A stretch of 64,000 bases of DNA, from positions 1,736,001-1,800,000 of the forward strand of contig NZ_KI421498.1 in assembly GCF_000473105.1 (NCBI RefSeq), read 5' to 3'. This DNA is from Phaeobacter inhibens DSM 16374. Its GTDB lineage: Bacteria; Pseudomonadota; Alphaproteobacteria; Rhodobacterales; Rhodobacteraceae. The translations under genes and the position numbers were made by a program. The notes below the pieces were generated by a model that searched no databases, was not told where the DNA came from, and was given only the letters and a program-made list of their open reading frames with translations. Each line of letters starts with the position of its first letter. Position 1 is the stretch's first letter. Below are positions 24,645 to 33,658 of this stretch, piece by piece.

Positions 24645-26489
24645 ATGATCAACGCTCCCTTCCTTGACCGCGACCTGATGCGAGACGTCAACGCCAATGC
24701 TGCAGGTGGGGCCGGGCCGGATGGGCTGGGCAATCTGCCCGAATGGGACCTCAGCGATCTCTATACCTCCGAGAATGCGTCTGAGCTGGAACGGGACCTG
24801 GCTTGGCTTGACGGGGAGTGCGCCAGCTTCGCCGCCGATTACGAAGGTAAGCTGGCTGATCTGGACGCTGATGGTCTGCTCACCTGTGTGCTGCGCAATG
24901 AAAAGATCAATGCGATTGCTGGCCGGATCATGTCCTTTGCCGGATTGCGTTATTACCAGCTGACCACGGACGCCGGCCGGGCAAAGTTCATGTCCGACAT
25001 GCAGGAGAAGATCACCATCTTCACCACGCCGCTGGTGTTCTTCACGCTGGAGATCAACCGGCTTGAGGATGCTGTGTTGGAGAGCCACTTCGCCGCCAAC
25101 AGTGATCTGGCCCGCTATAAGCCGATCTTCGACCGGATCCGCGCAATGAAACCCTATCAGCTATCGGATGAGCTGGAGAAATTCCTGCATGATCTCGGTG
25201 TGGTCGGGGATGCTTGGGAGCGGCTGTTTGACGAGACGATTGCCGGTCTCACCTTCACCGTGGATGGCGAAGAGCTGAACATTGAGGGCACGCTCAATCT
25301 CCTGACTGAGCAGGACCGCAGCAAACGCGAGGCCGCGGCGCGGGAGTTGGCGCGGGTTTTCTCCGACAACATCAAGATCTTCGCCCGCGTTCACAACACC
25401 CAGGCCAAGGAGAAGGAAATTCTCGACCGCTGGCGTGGGATGCCGTCGCCGCAAATGGGTCGCCACCTCTCCAACCACGTCGAGCCGGAGGTCGTGGAGG
25501 CACTGCGCGAAGCAGTGGTTGCGGCCTACCCCAAGCTGTCGCACCGCTATTATGAGCTGAAGCGCAAATGGCTGGGGCTGGACCGGATGCAGGTCTGGGA
25601 CCGCAACGCGCCGCTGCCGATGGAGACCTCGCGTACCGTGAACTGGGACGAGGCACGCAAGATGGTGATGGATGCCTACAGCGCCTTTGACCCCCGCATG
25701 GGCGATCTGGCCGAGCCGTTTTTCGACAAGGGTTGGATTGATGCCGCGGTGAAACCGGGCAAGGCGCCCGGCGCATTTGCCCACCCGACCGTGACCGACG
25801 TGCACCCCTATGTGATGCTGAACTATCTCGGCAAACCGCGCGACGTGATGACCCTTGCGCATGAGCTGGGGCACGGCGTGCATCAGGTGCTGGCGGCCGA
25901 TCAGGGTGAGATGCTATCTTCAACACCGCTCACACTGGCTGAGACTGCCTCTGTCTTTGGCGAGATGCTGACCTTCCGCAAGATGCTGGAAAACGCCAAG
26001 GATAAGACTGAGCGCAAGATCCTGCTGGCAGGCAAGGTCGAGGACATGATCAACACCGTCGTGCGCCAGATCGCGTTTTATGACTTTGAGTGCAAACTGC
26101 ACGCCGCCCGCGCCGAGGGGGAACTGACGCCAGACGATATCAACGCGCTGTGGATGTCAGTGCAGGCCGAAAGCCTTGGCGAGGCCTTTGACTTCATGGA
26201 GGGCTATGAAACCTTCTGGACCTATGTGCCGCATTTCGTCCACTCCCCTTTCTACGTCTACGCCTATGCCTTTGGCGATGGCCTCGTAAATGCCCTCTAT
26301 TCGGTCTATGCCGAGGGGGCTGAAGGATTTGAGGACAAGTACTTCGAGATGCTGAAGGCTGGTGGATCCAAACACCACAAGGAACTGCTGGCGCCCTTTG
26401 GCCTTGATGCTTCTGATCCCACGTTCTGGGACAAGGGGTTGAGCATGATCTCCGATATGATCGACGAATTGGAGGCGATGGAGGACTGA
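24645..26489 (+). CDS. pepF: M3-family oligoendopeptidase F
   Basis: Cytoplasmic zinc metallopeptidase that cuts short peptides. 614 residues, the usual length for PepF/M3B. The zinc motif is AHELGHGVHQ, with H406, E407 and H410, followed about 25 residues later by LAETASVFGE carrying the third ligand. The C-terminal WTYVPHFVHSPFYVYAYAFG segment is diagnostic of the clade. The start has GAGGTG upstream. It stands as a single gene with its own terminator. Confidence 0.95.
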   Translation: MINAPFLDRDLMRDVNANAAGGAGPDGLGNLPEWDLSDLYTSENASELERDLAWLDGECASFAADYEGKLADLDADGLLTCVLRNEKINAIAGRIMSFAGLRYYQLTTDAGRAKFMSDMQEKITIFTTPLVFFTLEINRLEDAVLESHFAANSDLARYKPIFDRIRAMKPYQLSDELEKFLHDLGVVGDAWERLFDETIAGLTFTVDGEELNIEGTLNLLTEQDRSKREAAARELARVFSDNIKIFARVHNTQAKEKEILDRWRGMPSPQMGRHLSNHVEPEVVEALREAVVAAYPKLSHRYYELKRKWLGLDRMQVWDRNAPLPMETSRTVNWDEARKMVMDAYSAFDPRMGDLAEPFFDKGWIDAAVKPGKAPGAFAHPTVTDVHPYVMLNYLGKPRDVMTLAHELGHGVHQVLAADQGEMLSSTPLTLAETASVFGEMLTFRKMLENAKDKTERKILLAGKVEDMINTVVRQIAFYDFECKLHAARAEGELTPDDINALWMSVQAESLGEAFDFMEGYETFWTYVPHFVHSPFYVYAYAFGDGLVNALYSVYAEGAEGFEDKYFEMLKAGGSKHHKELLAPFGLDASDPTFWDKGLSMISDMIDELEAMED

Positions 26490-26514
26490 TCCTCACGCAT
26501 ACCACCGGACGAAG

Positions 26515-26551
26515 AAAGGGCGTGGTCAATCGGCTGCGCCCTTTGCTTTTT
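26515..26551 (+). terminator. Terminator of pepF
   Basis: AAAGGGCG (26515-26522) and CGCCCTTT (26537-26544) pair across a 14-base loop and are followed by GCTTTTT. It lies 26 bases after the pepF stop; the convergent DksA-like gene ends just beyond it. Confidence 0.85.
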
Positions 26552-26559
26552 GTTGGCGG

Positions 26560-26829
26560 TTATTTGAGCTGGCTATCCTTGCTGCCACGCCGGTTAATGC
26601 CGCCCCGCGCGCTGTAGGCGCTGTCGCGATCCTGCTGGCACTCAATACAGAGCTTTACCCCCGGAATGGCCTTGCGGCGGGGCTCCGGAATTGGTTCTTC
26701 GCAATCCGCGCAATGGGTCAGGCTCTCACCGACGGGCGCAGGCCGAGATTTAAGCCGCGCCAGTTCATCACTGATTGAAGCCTCGATCTGCTCGCTCACC
26801 GCGCCATCGCGCGCCCATCCTCCAGCCAT
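26560..26829 (-). CDS. DksA/TraR-type C4 zinc-finger protein (YbiI-like)
   Basis: 89 residues, start with GGAGA upstream. The C-terminal zinc finger is CADC (C40, C43) and CIEC (C61, C64), separated by the EPIPEPRRKAIPGVKL segment typical of the TraR/DksA family. The N-terminal coiled coil is too short for a full DksA, so it resembles YbiI and phage TraR, which can enter the RNA-polymerase secondary channel. Whether this one does is not known. Confidence 0.92.
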   Translation of the reverse strand: MAGGWARDGAVSEQIEASISDELARLKSRPAPVGESLTHCADCEEPIPEPRRKAIPGVKLCIECQQDRDSAYSARGGINRRGSKDSQLK

Positions 26830-27126
26830 GGTCCGTCTCCTCTCGTAGGGTTACATCCTATCACATCCGGCAGGCATATGCTGCAATTGCCACCTGACGT
26901 GATGCGATAGCTATGGGTGCAACACCTCACTTGACCCACTGGTTCCGGTCTCTGGTTGCACCGAAGCGCAACAGCGGCTGGGCATCTGGAACAAAAACAC
27001 CGCCCAGACCGTTGGATACACGACGGCGGCAAAAAGGCTGCCGTTCCTTTAGCGACCGAACTCTGGTGGCCTACACGCCTTCCAGCCAAACCGAGACCGC
27101 CCCCCCCCTGCAAGGAGACGCCGCCC
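26830..27126. other. Divergent intergenic region with inverted repeat
   Basis: About 300 bases between the DksA-like gene and the glutathione S-transferase gene. An 8-bp inverted repeat GGTGCAAC (26916-26923) / GTTGCACC (26955-26962) has a 31-base spacer and could hold regulator sites. Frames extending the GST upstream across this region show no conservation-like features. Confidence 0.35.
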
Positions 27127-27741
27127 ATGCTAACGATACATTGCCTCGCCTACTCGCGCGCAATCCGCCTGATCTGGCTGATGGAGGATCTGGGGCAGCC
27201 CTACACTGTCGTAACCTATGATCGCACCGCTTCCTTCAGAGCGCCGGACAGTCTGGCCAAAGTACATCCGTTGGGCAAATCACCCGTGATCGAGGATGGC
27301 GACACAATGATCGCGGAATCCGCGACCTGCCTGCGCTACATTTCCGACCAGTATGGTGATACGCAGCACCGCCCCTCTCCCGGGACCGCAGAAGCGGTGC
27401 ACCACGACGAATTGCTAGACTATGTCGAAAGCTCCTTTGCCGAAGTTGCCATGGGCGTACTACTGCCTGTCCTGAAGAGCGAAGAGGCCGGTGACGAAGC
27501 CAAACGTGCCATGGCTCAGCACCTTGACTATCTCACCCAGAACCTCCCGGAACAGGGGCTGCTGTTTGGGGACACCGCCACCCTGGCAGATATCCAGTTT
27601 TCGTACATCCTTGCCAATCTGGCAGCGATTGGTGCGCTAGAGGACGCGCCTCGGGTGGCGCGCTACTGGACCGATCTGCAGAAACAGCCTGGCTATCAGG
27701 CCGCAGTGGCCAAGGTGGGGCCAATGGCTCCGTCTTTCTGA
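27127..27741 (+). CDS. Glutathione S-transferase family protein
   Basis: 204 residues from the ATG at 27127, preceded by AAGGAG; a longer in-frame start at 26956 lacks a ribosome site. The N-terminal thioredoxin-like domain (LTIHCLAYSRAIRLIWLMED) ends with the glutathione-binding VIEDGDTMIAESATCLRYI, and an all-helical C-terminal domain follows. The first strand has serine and arginine at the usual active-site position (YSRAIR). The substrate is unknown. It lies just upstream of the NmrA-like gene, 51 bp away on the same strand, so the two are probably co-transcribed. Confidence 0.9.
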   Translation: MLTIHCLAYSRAIRLIWLMEDLGQPYTVVTYDRTASFRAPDSLAKVHPLGKSPVIEDGDTMIAESATCLRYISDQYGDTQHRPSPGTAEAVHHDELLDYVESSFAEVAMGVLLPVLKSEEAGDEAKRAMAQHLDYLTQNLPEQGLLFGDTATLADIQFSYILANLAAIGALEDAPRVARYWTDLQKQPGYQAAVAKVGPMAPSF

Positions 27742-27792
27742 GCCGCCAGCTACTGCCCACCAAAATCTATCACTCGAAATGAGGAGACCACC

Positions 27793-28389
27793 ATGCAAGT
27801 TCTCGTAGCCGGTGCCACTGGCAATACTGGTCGCCGTGTCGTTGAAAAACTCCAGCGCCTCGGCCACCACCCCATCGCCCTGATCCGCGAAGGGTCGGAC
27901 ACAAGCATCCTGCCGCGGGGCACAACCACCCGACACGGCGACCTCACGGATTTGCCTGCGGAGGCCTGCAACGGATGCGATAGCGTTGTTTTTGCAGCCG
28001 GATCCGGCGGTGACACCTCGGCGGAAATGACTGAGAAGGTAGACCGCGATGGTGCAAAAGCACTGATCGATCTGGCAAAGCATGCGGGCGTTTCCAAATT
28101 CGTCATGCTCAGCACCATCGGCGCGGATAATCCCAAGCCGGACAGCGACCTTGCCCATTATTTGCAGGCCAAACATGACGCAGATGAACACCTGATGCGG
28201 TCGGGACTGGACTACGCAATCCTGCGCCCGGTTCGCCTAACTGATGGCGATGGCAGCGGCGACATGCTTTTTGGTGAGGAGGTCGATCCCGAGGGCATCG
28301 CCGCGCGCGGCGATGTTGCCGCAACTCTTGCAGATGCAGTCAGCAACCCGTCGTGGACAGACAAGGCCGCACGGATGCAGTCGCTGTAA
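27793..28389 (+). CDS. NAD(P)-binding protein, atypical SDR (NmrA/SDR5-like)
   Basis: 198 residues, start with GAGGAG upstream. The N-terminal Rossmann motif GATGNTGRRV binds NAD(P); an SKFVMLSTIGADNPKPDS segment and LRPVRLTDGDG follow, both typical of the short NAD(P)H-binding family of flavin-reductase-like and NmrA-like proteins. The catalytic Tyr-x3-Lys pair is not evident, so it may be a redox sensor rather than a dehydrogenase. It probably shares a transcript with the GST gene, suggesting a role in stress. Confidence 0.87.
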   Translation: MQVLVAGATGNTGRRVVEKLQRLGHHPIALIREGSDTSILPRGTTTRHGDLTDLPAEACNGCDSVVFAAGSGGDTSAEMTEKVDRDGAKALIDLAKHAGVSKFVMLSTIGADNPKPDSDLAHYLQAKHDADEHLMRSGLDYAILRPVRLTDGDGSGDMLFGEEVDPEGIAARGDVAATLADAVSNPSWTDKAARMQSL

Positions 28390-28419
28390 TCATTTTGGAT
28401 CGACCAAAAACCACAAACA

Positions 28420-28446
28420 AGCCCCGGTGCGCAGCAGCCCGGGGCT
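28420..28446 (-). terminator. Terminator of the IclR-ugpC transcript
   Basis: AGCCCCGG (28420-28427) and CCGGGGCT (28439-28446) form an 8-bp GC-rich stem with an 11-base loop. On the reverse strand it lies 10 bases after the ABC ATPase stop and is followed by TTGTTTGTGG and TTTTT. It may also serve the convergent NmrA-like gene. Confidence 0.7.
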
Positions 28447-28455
28447 GACTATTTG

Positions 28456-29517
28456 CTACCGCAGGCGCTGCTCTGTCGCCCCGTCGAAGATGTATGCATC
28501 CGCATCGTCAAAGCCCAAGGCAACCGCCGTTCCCTCCGGTAAGGCTTCGTCACCGCGGGTTTCAACAATGAGCTTTTCACCGGTTGGCGTGCTCAGGTAG
28601 TCGTAGGACACACCGCCAAGACGCTCCCTGAGGTCCAGAACCAAGCTGCTGTCCGCAGCTGTCACGCTCAGATGCTGTGGGCGCAGACCCAACAGAACCT
28701 TGCTGCCATCTGCTGGCAGGGCCACGGAGGTCGCAACACGGCGGTTCTCAAGCGCGGGCACAACGACGCCGTCCCCCTGCACGGTGCCTTCAAGGAAGTT
28801 CATGCTGGGTGAGCCGATAAAGCCCGCAACGAAACGGTTATCAGGATCTGCATAAAGCTCCATCGGGCTGCCGACCTGCTCTACACGTCCGGCACGCAGC
28901 ACCACAATTTTATCTGCCAGTGTCATCGCTTCGACCTGGTCATGGGTCACATAGATCATCGTCGCGCCGATTTCCTTGTGCAGGCGGGCGATCTCGACCC
29001 GCATGTCGACCCGCAATTCGGCGTCAAGATTGGACAGCGGTTCGTCGAATAGAAACACCTCAGGCCCCCGCACAATCGCACGGCCGATCGCAACCCGCTG
29101 ACGCTGACCGCCTGACAGGGCCTTGGGCTTGCGTTTGAGATAGTCGTCCAGCTTCAGAATACGGCTGGCTTCGGTCACTTTTTCCCGGATCTTCTCCTTG
29201 GGGTGACCGTTCATCTTCAGTCCAAAGCCCATGTTGTCCTCCACCGTCATATGCGGGTAGAGCGCGTAGGACTGGAAGACCATCGCAACGCCGCGATCGG
29301 CCGCGTCAAGGCGAGTCACCTCCCGTTCGCCGATATGAATATTACCGCTGCTGGTTTCCTCCAGCCCGGCAATCATCCGCAACAATGTCGATTTCCCGCA
29401 CCCCGACGGACCAACGAAGACACAAAATTCGCCGTCGTCAATGCTGAGATCCACATCATGGATCACCTGCACATCTCCATATTTCTTGACGGCCTTGGCC
29501 AAAGTGACCCCTGTCAT
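28456..29517 (-). CDS. ugpC: Sugar ABC transporter ATPase (UgpC/MsmK type)
   Basis: 353 residues. Walker A GPSGCGKST, signature LSGGQRQRVAIGRA, and Walker B VFLFDEPLSNLDAE mark the nucleotide-binding domain; the C-terminal OB-fold (residues 235-353, with LGLRPQHL) is the usual regulatory domain of carbohydrate CUT1 importers. It begins 18 bp after the IclR gene on the same strand and has AGGGGAG upstream. The binding protein and both permeases are on the opposite strand of the divergent operon, which itself lacks an ATPase, so this is clearly their motor. UgpC-type ATPases can serve several transporters. Confidence 0.94.
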   Translation of the reverse strand: MTGVTLAKAVKKYGDVQVIHDVDLSIDDGEFCVFVGPSGCGKSTLLRMIAGLEETSSGNIHIGEREVTRLDAADRGVAMVFQSYALYPHMTVEDNMGFGLKMNGHPKEKIREKVTEASRILKLDDYLKRKPKALSGGQRQRVAIGRAIVRGPEVFLFDEPLSNLDAELRVDMRVEIARLHKEIGATMIYVTHDQVEAMTLADKIVVLRAGRVEQVGSPMELYADPDNRFVAGFIGSPSMNFLEGTVQGDGVVVPALENRRVATSVALPADGSKVLLGLRPQHLSVTAADSSLVLDLRERLGGVSYDYLSTPTGEKLIVETRGDEALPEGTAVALGFDDADAYIFDGATEQRLR

Positions 29518-29535
29518 GCGTCTTCTCCCCTTGGG

Positions 29536-30330
29536 TTAACTTGGAAATTGCCAGGTCTCGGCAGCGGTCGCGATGTCCTTGGCAGTTTGCAGCAGCGCCG
29601 GACGCAGGGCTGTCAGCCCCTCCAACGACTGGCGTTGCACAGATGATGTGATCGACAGCCCGCCCATGACCTTACCTGCCTCCGACAGGATCGGTGCGGC
29701 GATGCAGATGATACCCGGTTCATGCTCTTCTCGGTCAAAGGCCACGCCATCATGGCGGATCTCGGCAAGCTCGGTCAGCAGCGCCTCAGGTGTCGCAAGG
29801 GTGTGAGCGGTGTGGGCAAAAAACGCCTGCCTGCGAATCGCGTCGGCCTGCGCCTCGGCAGACAGATGGGCAATCATTGCCTTGCCAACACCGGTGCAAT
29901 AGCCCGGCCCGATCTTTCCTGCCTGGCTGAACATTTCAATCGGCGTTTCTGCATTGCGCTTGTCGACATAAAGCACCTGCCCGCGATCAAGCTGCGCCAG
30001 ATGAATGGTTTCCCCCACATCAGCAGACAGCTGATCCAGATAAGGACGTGCCACAGGTGCCAGTGCGCTTTGCCGCCAAGCCGCGTGGGCCAGCCGCACC
30101 AACCGCAGGCCCGGCGCGTATGTCTGGTGGGTCTCGTCGTAGGACAACATCCCCTGATTGGTCAGGGTCTGGACCAGCCGGTAAAGCGTTGCTTTCGGAT
30201 GATCGGATGCGGCCAGCACCTCGCCAAACCGCATCGGGCGGCCAGCCTCGGCGATCTGATCCAGCACCGCAAGCGCCTTGCCGACGGTCCCATCCGCCTC
30301 TCGTGATTGGGGCGCAGCTCTCGCCATCAC
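29536..30330 (-). CDS. IclR-family regulator of the galactoside operon
   Basis: 264 residues. Residues 15-75 form the winged helix-turn-helix (RFGEVLAASDHPKATLYRLVQ), and residues 90-260 the GAF-like effector domain with HLAQLDRGQVLYVDKRNAETP and YCTGVGKAMIAHL. A second in-frame ATG follows directly. It is divergent from the galactoside operon and cotranscribed with the ATPase gene, and an IclR-type box lies in the 131-bp shared promoter region. It is therefore probably an autoregulated repressor whose inducer is galactose, galactonate or a KDPGal-pathway intermediate (inference). Confidence 0.93.
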   Translation of the reverse strand: MMARAAPQSREADGTVGKALAVLDQIAEAGRPMRFGEVLAASDHPKATLYRLVQTLTNQGMLSYDETHQTYAPGLRLVRLAHAAWRQSALAPVARPYLDQLSADVGETIHLAQLDRGQVLYVDKRNAETPIEMFSQAGKIGPGYCTGVGKAMIAHLSAEAQADAIRRQAFFAHTAHTLATPEALLTELAEIRHDGVAFDREEHEPGIICIAAPILSEAGKVMGGLSITSSVQRQSLEGLTALRPALLQTAKDIATAAETWQFPS

Positions 30331-30394
30331 TGTCCTTTCCCTGGCCGAAACCGGCCGATGTAACTGTTGACATCCTTAGCTGGGTCCGGTCATA

Positions 30395-30431
30395 GTTTCA
30401 ATAGTTGGAATTTGGTTCCACTATATGAAAC
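30395..30431. promoter_or_regulatory. IclR-type operator between iclR and the galactoside operon
   Basis: TGGAATTTGGTTCCA (30406-30420) fits the IclR-family consensus, TGGAA-N5-TTCCA. It is nested in a larger symmetric element: GTTTCA (30395) and TGAAAC (ending 30431) flank it with exactly the same centre at 30413. It lies 65 bases upstream of the regulator's start and 31 upstream of the binding-protein gene, suitable for control of both. Confidence 0.75.
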
Positions 30432-30461
30432 CAAAGAACCCACGTCAACAGGGAGGACGTC

Positions 30462-31712
30462 ATGAAGACTTTGAAAGGAACGGTTGCGGGTCTGGCTCTC
30501 AGCCTTGGCCTGGCCACCGCGGCACAGGCTGAATTGAGTGGCACGCTCAAGATTTTTTCGGACATGTCCAATCCTGCGCCCCGCGCAGTGATGGAACAAA
30601 TGGCTGAGGAATTCGACGCAATGCACCCCGATCTGTCAGTCGAACTGACCGTGATCGACCGCGAAGCCTATAAGACACAAATCCGCAACTTCCTGTCGGC
30701 GAATCCGCCGGATGTGGCCAACTGGTATGCCGCGAACCGCATGCGGCCCTACGTCTCTGCAGGTCTTTTCGAAGATATAAGCGACCTATGGGCAGAGCCT
30801 GAAATCGCCGATGCGCTGGCCTCCACGAAAGGCGCGATGACGCTGGATGGTAAGCAATGGGGCGTACCCTACACTTACTACCAGTGGGGCGTTTACTACC
30901 GTGAAGACATCTACAATGAGCTCGGCCTTGAAGAGCCCAAGGACTGGGAAACCTTCAAGTCGAACTGCCAGAAGATCCTCGATTCGGGGCGCAAATGCTT
31001 CACGATCGGCACCAAGTTCCTGTGGACCGCGGGCGGCTGGTTTGACTACCTGAACATGCGCACGAATGGGTATGACTTCCACATGGCGCTGACCAACGGC
31101 GAAGTCGCCTGGACCGATGACCGCGTGAAGCAGACCTTCGCCAACTGGCGCGAACTGATCGACATGGGGGCCTTCATCGACAACCACCAGTCCTACAGCT
31201 GGCAGGAAGCCCTGCCGTTTATGGTTAAAGGGGAGGCCGCAGCCTATCTCATGGGCAACTTTGCAGTGGCGCCGCTACGCGAGGCAGGTCTGGGCAACGA
31301 TCAGCTGGACTTCTACCAGTTCCCCAGCATCAACCCCGATGTTGAATTGGCAGAAGACGCGCCGACGGACACCTTCCATATTCCTTCCGGTGCGCAGAAC
31401 AAGGAAGCTGCGCGGGCATTCCTGCGCTTCGTCGTGTCAGCTGACAATCAGACCAAAATCAATGGCGGCGCAGCCCTGGGTCAGTTGCCGGTCAACTCCG
31501 GCTCCTCCGTCGATGATGACGAGATGCTGAACCAGGGGTTTGAGATGCTGTCGTCCAATTCCCCGGGTGGCATTGCGCAGTTCTTTGATCGCGACGCGCC
31601 TGCCGAAATGGCCTCGGTCGCTATGGAAGGGTTCCAGGAGTTCATGGTGTTCCCGGACAACCTAGATGACATCCTGAACCGACTGGAGAAGGCACGCGCG
31701 CGCGTCTACTGA
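30462..31712 (+). CDS. Galactoside ABC transporter substrate-binding protein (CUT1)
   Basis: 416 residues with a signal peptide (hydrophobic core VAGLALSLGLATA, cleavage after AQA at about residue 23), so periplasmic. The fold is that of cluster-B sugar binding proteins: GTLKIFSDMSNPAPRAVMEQ at the start, DGKQWGVPYTYYQWGVYYR in the ligand hinge region and AAYLMGNFAVAPL near the middle. Start follows GGGAGG. It heads the operon of alpha- and beta-galactosidases, so oligosaccharides with galactose (for example raffinose, melibiose or galactosylglycerol) are the likely substrates; this comes from context. A hairpin follows before the permease genes. Confidence 0.93.
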   Translation: MKTLKGTVAGLALSLGLATAAQAELSGTLKIFSDMSNPAPRAVMEQMAEEFDAMHPDLSVELTVIDREAYKTQIRNFLSANPPDVANWYAANRMRPYVSAGLFEDISDLWAEPEIADALASTKGAMTLDGKQWGVPYTYYQWGVYYREDIYNELGLEEPKDWETFKSNCQKILDSGRKCFTIGTKFLWTAGGWFDYLNMRTNGYDFHMALTNGEVAWTDDRVKQTFANWRELIDMGAFIDNHQSYSWQEALPFMVKGEAAAYLMGNFAVAPLREAGLGNDQLDFYQFPSINPDVELAEDAPTDTFHIPSGAQNKEAARAFLRFVVSADNQTKINGGAALGQLPVNSGSSVDDDEMLNQGFEMLSSNSPGGIAQFFDRDAPAEMASVAMEGFQEFMVFPDNLDDILNRLEKARARVY

Positions 31713-31740
31713 GTGCAGTCATTTCCCCCCAAAAGCAGCG

Positions 31741-31760
31741 AGGCCGACAGTCGTCGGCCT
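31741..31760 (+). other. Hairpin between binding-protein and permease genes
   Basis: AGGCCGAC and GTCGGCCT form an 8-bp stem with a 4-base AGTC loop in the 150-base gap between the binding-protein and permease genes. A second small hairpin TCGCGA-TT-TCGCGA lies at 31769-31782. In ABC operons such structures usually protect or attenuate transcripts so that more binding protein than permease is made. Confidence 0.6.
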
Positions 31761-31862
31761 TGCCGCCCTCGCGATTTCGCGACGCCCTGACAACATATCG
31801 CTGTCCGTCTGTCGGGATCCGTGACCGAACCAAATTTTTGACGACAACAAGGGAGATTTCCC

Positions 31863-32810
31863 GTGGCTGAGATGAACCTCGCTCCAGAAACCGGATCGTC
31901 TGCCACCTCACCCGGTGCCAGTGAAAGTTGGCTTAGGCGCAACCGGCAGGCCCTTGCGCCTTGGCTGTTCCTCGCGCCCGGGGTGATCTTCTTTCTGTTC
32001 TATGTGATTTTCCCAATTTTGCAGAGCTTCAACCTGTCGTTCTACCGCTGGGATGGTCTGGGGGATCCGCAGTTCATCGGGATGGAAAATTACCGGGAAT
32101 TGATGGATGATCGCGCATTCGAGGTGTCTCTCTGGAACAATCTCAAATGGCTTCTGCTCTATCTTCTGGCGATCCCGGCCGGCCTGTTCATCGCCTTGTT
32201 CCTCAATCAGACCGTGACAGGTATCCGCCTCTACAAATCATTGTTCTTCTTTCCGTTTGTGATCAGCCAAGTGGTTGTAGGATTGGTTTTCAGCTGGTTT
32301 TACGACCCCACATTCGGCCTCCTTAATCAGGTGTTGGCCTGGGTCGGCCTTGGTCCGATCAATGTGCTGGGCGATCCGACGCTGGTGACCTATGGCATTA
32401 TCATTGCCGGCCTCTGGCCCCAGACGGCCTATTGCATGATCCTCTACCTCACTGGCCTCAATGCGGTTGACCCCGAACAGGTCGAGGCGGCGCGTCTGGA
32501 TGGCGCAAAAGGCGCCAAGATGCTGTGGTATGTGATCATCCCGCAGTTGCGTCCGGCGACCTTCGTGGCGTTTGTCGTAACCATCATCGGCGCGCTGCGC
32601 AGTTTTGACCTCATCTCAATCATGACCAACGGCGGCCCATTTGGCTCAAGCCGGGTGCTGTCGTTCTACATGTTCGAAAAAGCCTTGTCCGAATATGGCT
32701 TCCGTATGGGCTATGGCGCCGCAATTGCCGTGGTGCTGTTCCTGATCATGCTCTGCTTCATCGCCTATTTCCTGTGGTCCATGTACCAAGACGACAAAGG
32801 GGGCCGCTGA
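31863..32810 (+). CDS. Sugar ABC transporter permease (MalF-like)
   Basis: 315 residues with six membrane helices, start GTG with AAGGGAG seven bases upstream; an ATG three codons later is an alternative. The ABC-permease EAA loop is EAARLDGAKGAKMLWYVIIP, the contact site for the ATPase. PWLFLAPGVIFFLFYVIFP is a typical first helix for CUT1 importers. It ends in TGATG overlapping the next permease gene. Confidence 0.94.
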   Translation: MAEMNLAPETGSSATSPGASESWLRRNRQALAPWLFLAPGVIFFLFYVIFPILQSFNLSFYRWDGLGDPQFIGMENYRELMDDRAFEVSLWNNLKWLLLYLLAIPAGLFIALFLNQTVTGIRLYKSLFFFPFVISQVVVGLVFSWFYDPTFGLLNQVLAWVGLGPINVLGDPTLVTYGIIIAGLWPQTAYCMILYLTGLNAVDPEQVEAARLDGAKGAKMLWYVIIPQLRPATFVAFVVTIIGALRSFDLISIMTNGGPFGSSRVLSFYMFEKALSEYGFRMGYGAAIAVVLFLIMLCFIAYFLWSMYQDDKGGR

Positions 32811-33658
32811 TGTTTCCGAAACCCATCCAGAACAGCTCGCGCGCGTGGCAGACAACCTATCAGGCGCTGGTCCCTGCGGCCCTTGTCATGTGGCTGCTGC
32901 CGCTGATCGCTGTGGCCATCTTCTCGATCAAACCAGAGGCCGATTTCACCACCGGGAACTACTGGGGGGTGCCCTCCTCCTTTGAGGGGCTCAGCAATTA
33001 CGGCCGGGTCTTCTTTGGCTCCGACATGCCGCGCTACCTGCTGAACTCTGTCCTGATCACCGTACCGACCGTGATCGGTGCAGTAGCCCTGTCCTGCATG
33101 ACGGGCTTTGCGCTTGGCGTGTATAAATTCCGCGGCAACCTATTGCTGTTCTTCATGTTTGTTGCTGGCAACTTCGTCCCATTCCAGATCCTGATGGTGC
33201 CAGTGCGCGATCTGACGCTGGACATGGGGCTCTACAACACAAAAACCGGCCTTGTTCTGTTCCACATTGCCTTTCAGACCGGGTTTTGCACGCTCTTCAT
33301 GCGCAACTTCATCCGCGCCCTGCCTTTTGAGCTGATCGAAGCCGCCCGCGTCGAAGGAGTCGCGGAATGGCGGATCTTCTGGTTTGTGGTACTGCCCCTG
33401 ATGAAACCCGCAATTGCGGCGCTGAGCGTACTGATCTTTACCTTCATCTGGAACGATTATTTCTGGGCGGTTGTCCTGACTCAGGGCGCCGAGAGCCAGC
33501 CGGTGACAGCAGGCATCACCTCTTTCAACGCGCAATACCGAGCGGCTTATCATCTGATGAGCGCAGGCAGCATCGTCGCGGCCCTGCCGCCGGTTGCAAT
33601 GTTCTTCCTGATGCAGCGCCACTTTATCGCCGGTCTGACCCTGGGGGCCGTGAAGTGA
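32810..33658 (+). CDS. Sugar ABC transporter permease (MalG-like)
   Basis: 282 residues, start at the ATG overlapping the stop of the first permease by one base. Six membrane helices; the EAA loop is IEAARVEGVAEWRIFWFVVLP and the C-terminal RHFIAGLTLGAVK is the diagnostic end of MalG-type permeases. It forms the second half of the membrane channel with the MalF-like protein. The GTG start of the alpha-galactosidase gene lies within its last codons. Confidence 0.94.
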   Translation: MFPKPIQNSSRAWQTTYQALVPAALVMWLLPLIAVAIFSIKPEADFTTGNYWGVPSSFEGLSNYGRVFFGSDMPRYLLNSVLITVPTVIGAVALSCMTGFALGVYKFRGNLLLFFMFVAGNFVPFQILMVPVRDLTLDMGLYNTKTGLVLFHIAFQTGFCTLFMRNFIRALPFELIEAARVEGVAEWRIFWFVVLPLMKPAIAALSVLIFTFIWNDYFWAVVLTQGAESQPVTAGITSFNAQYRAAYHLMSAGSIVAALPPVAMFFLMQRHFIAGLTLGAVK

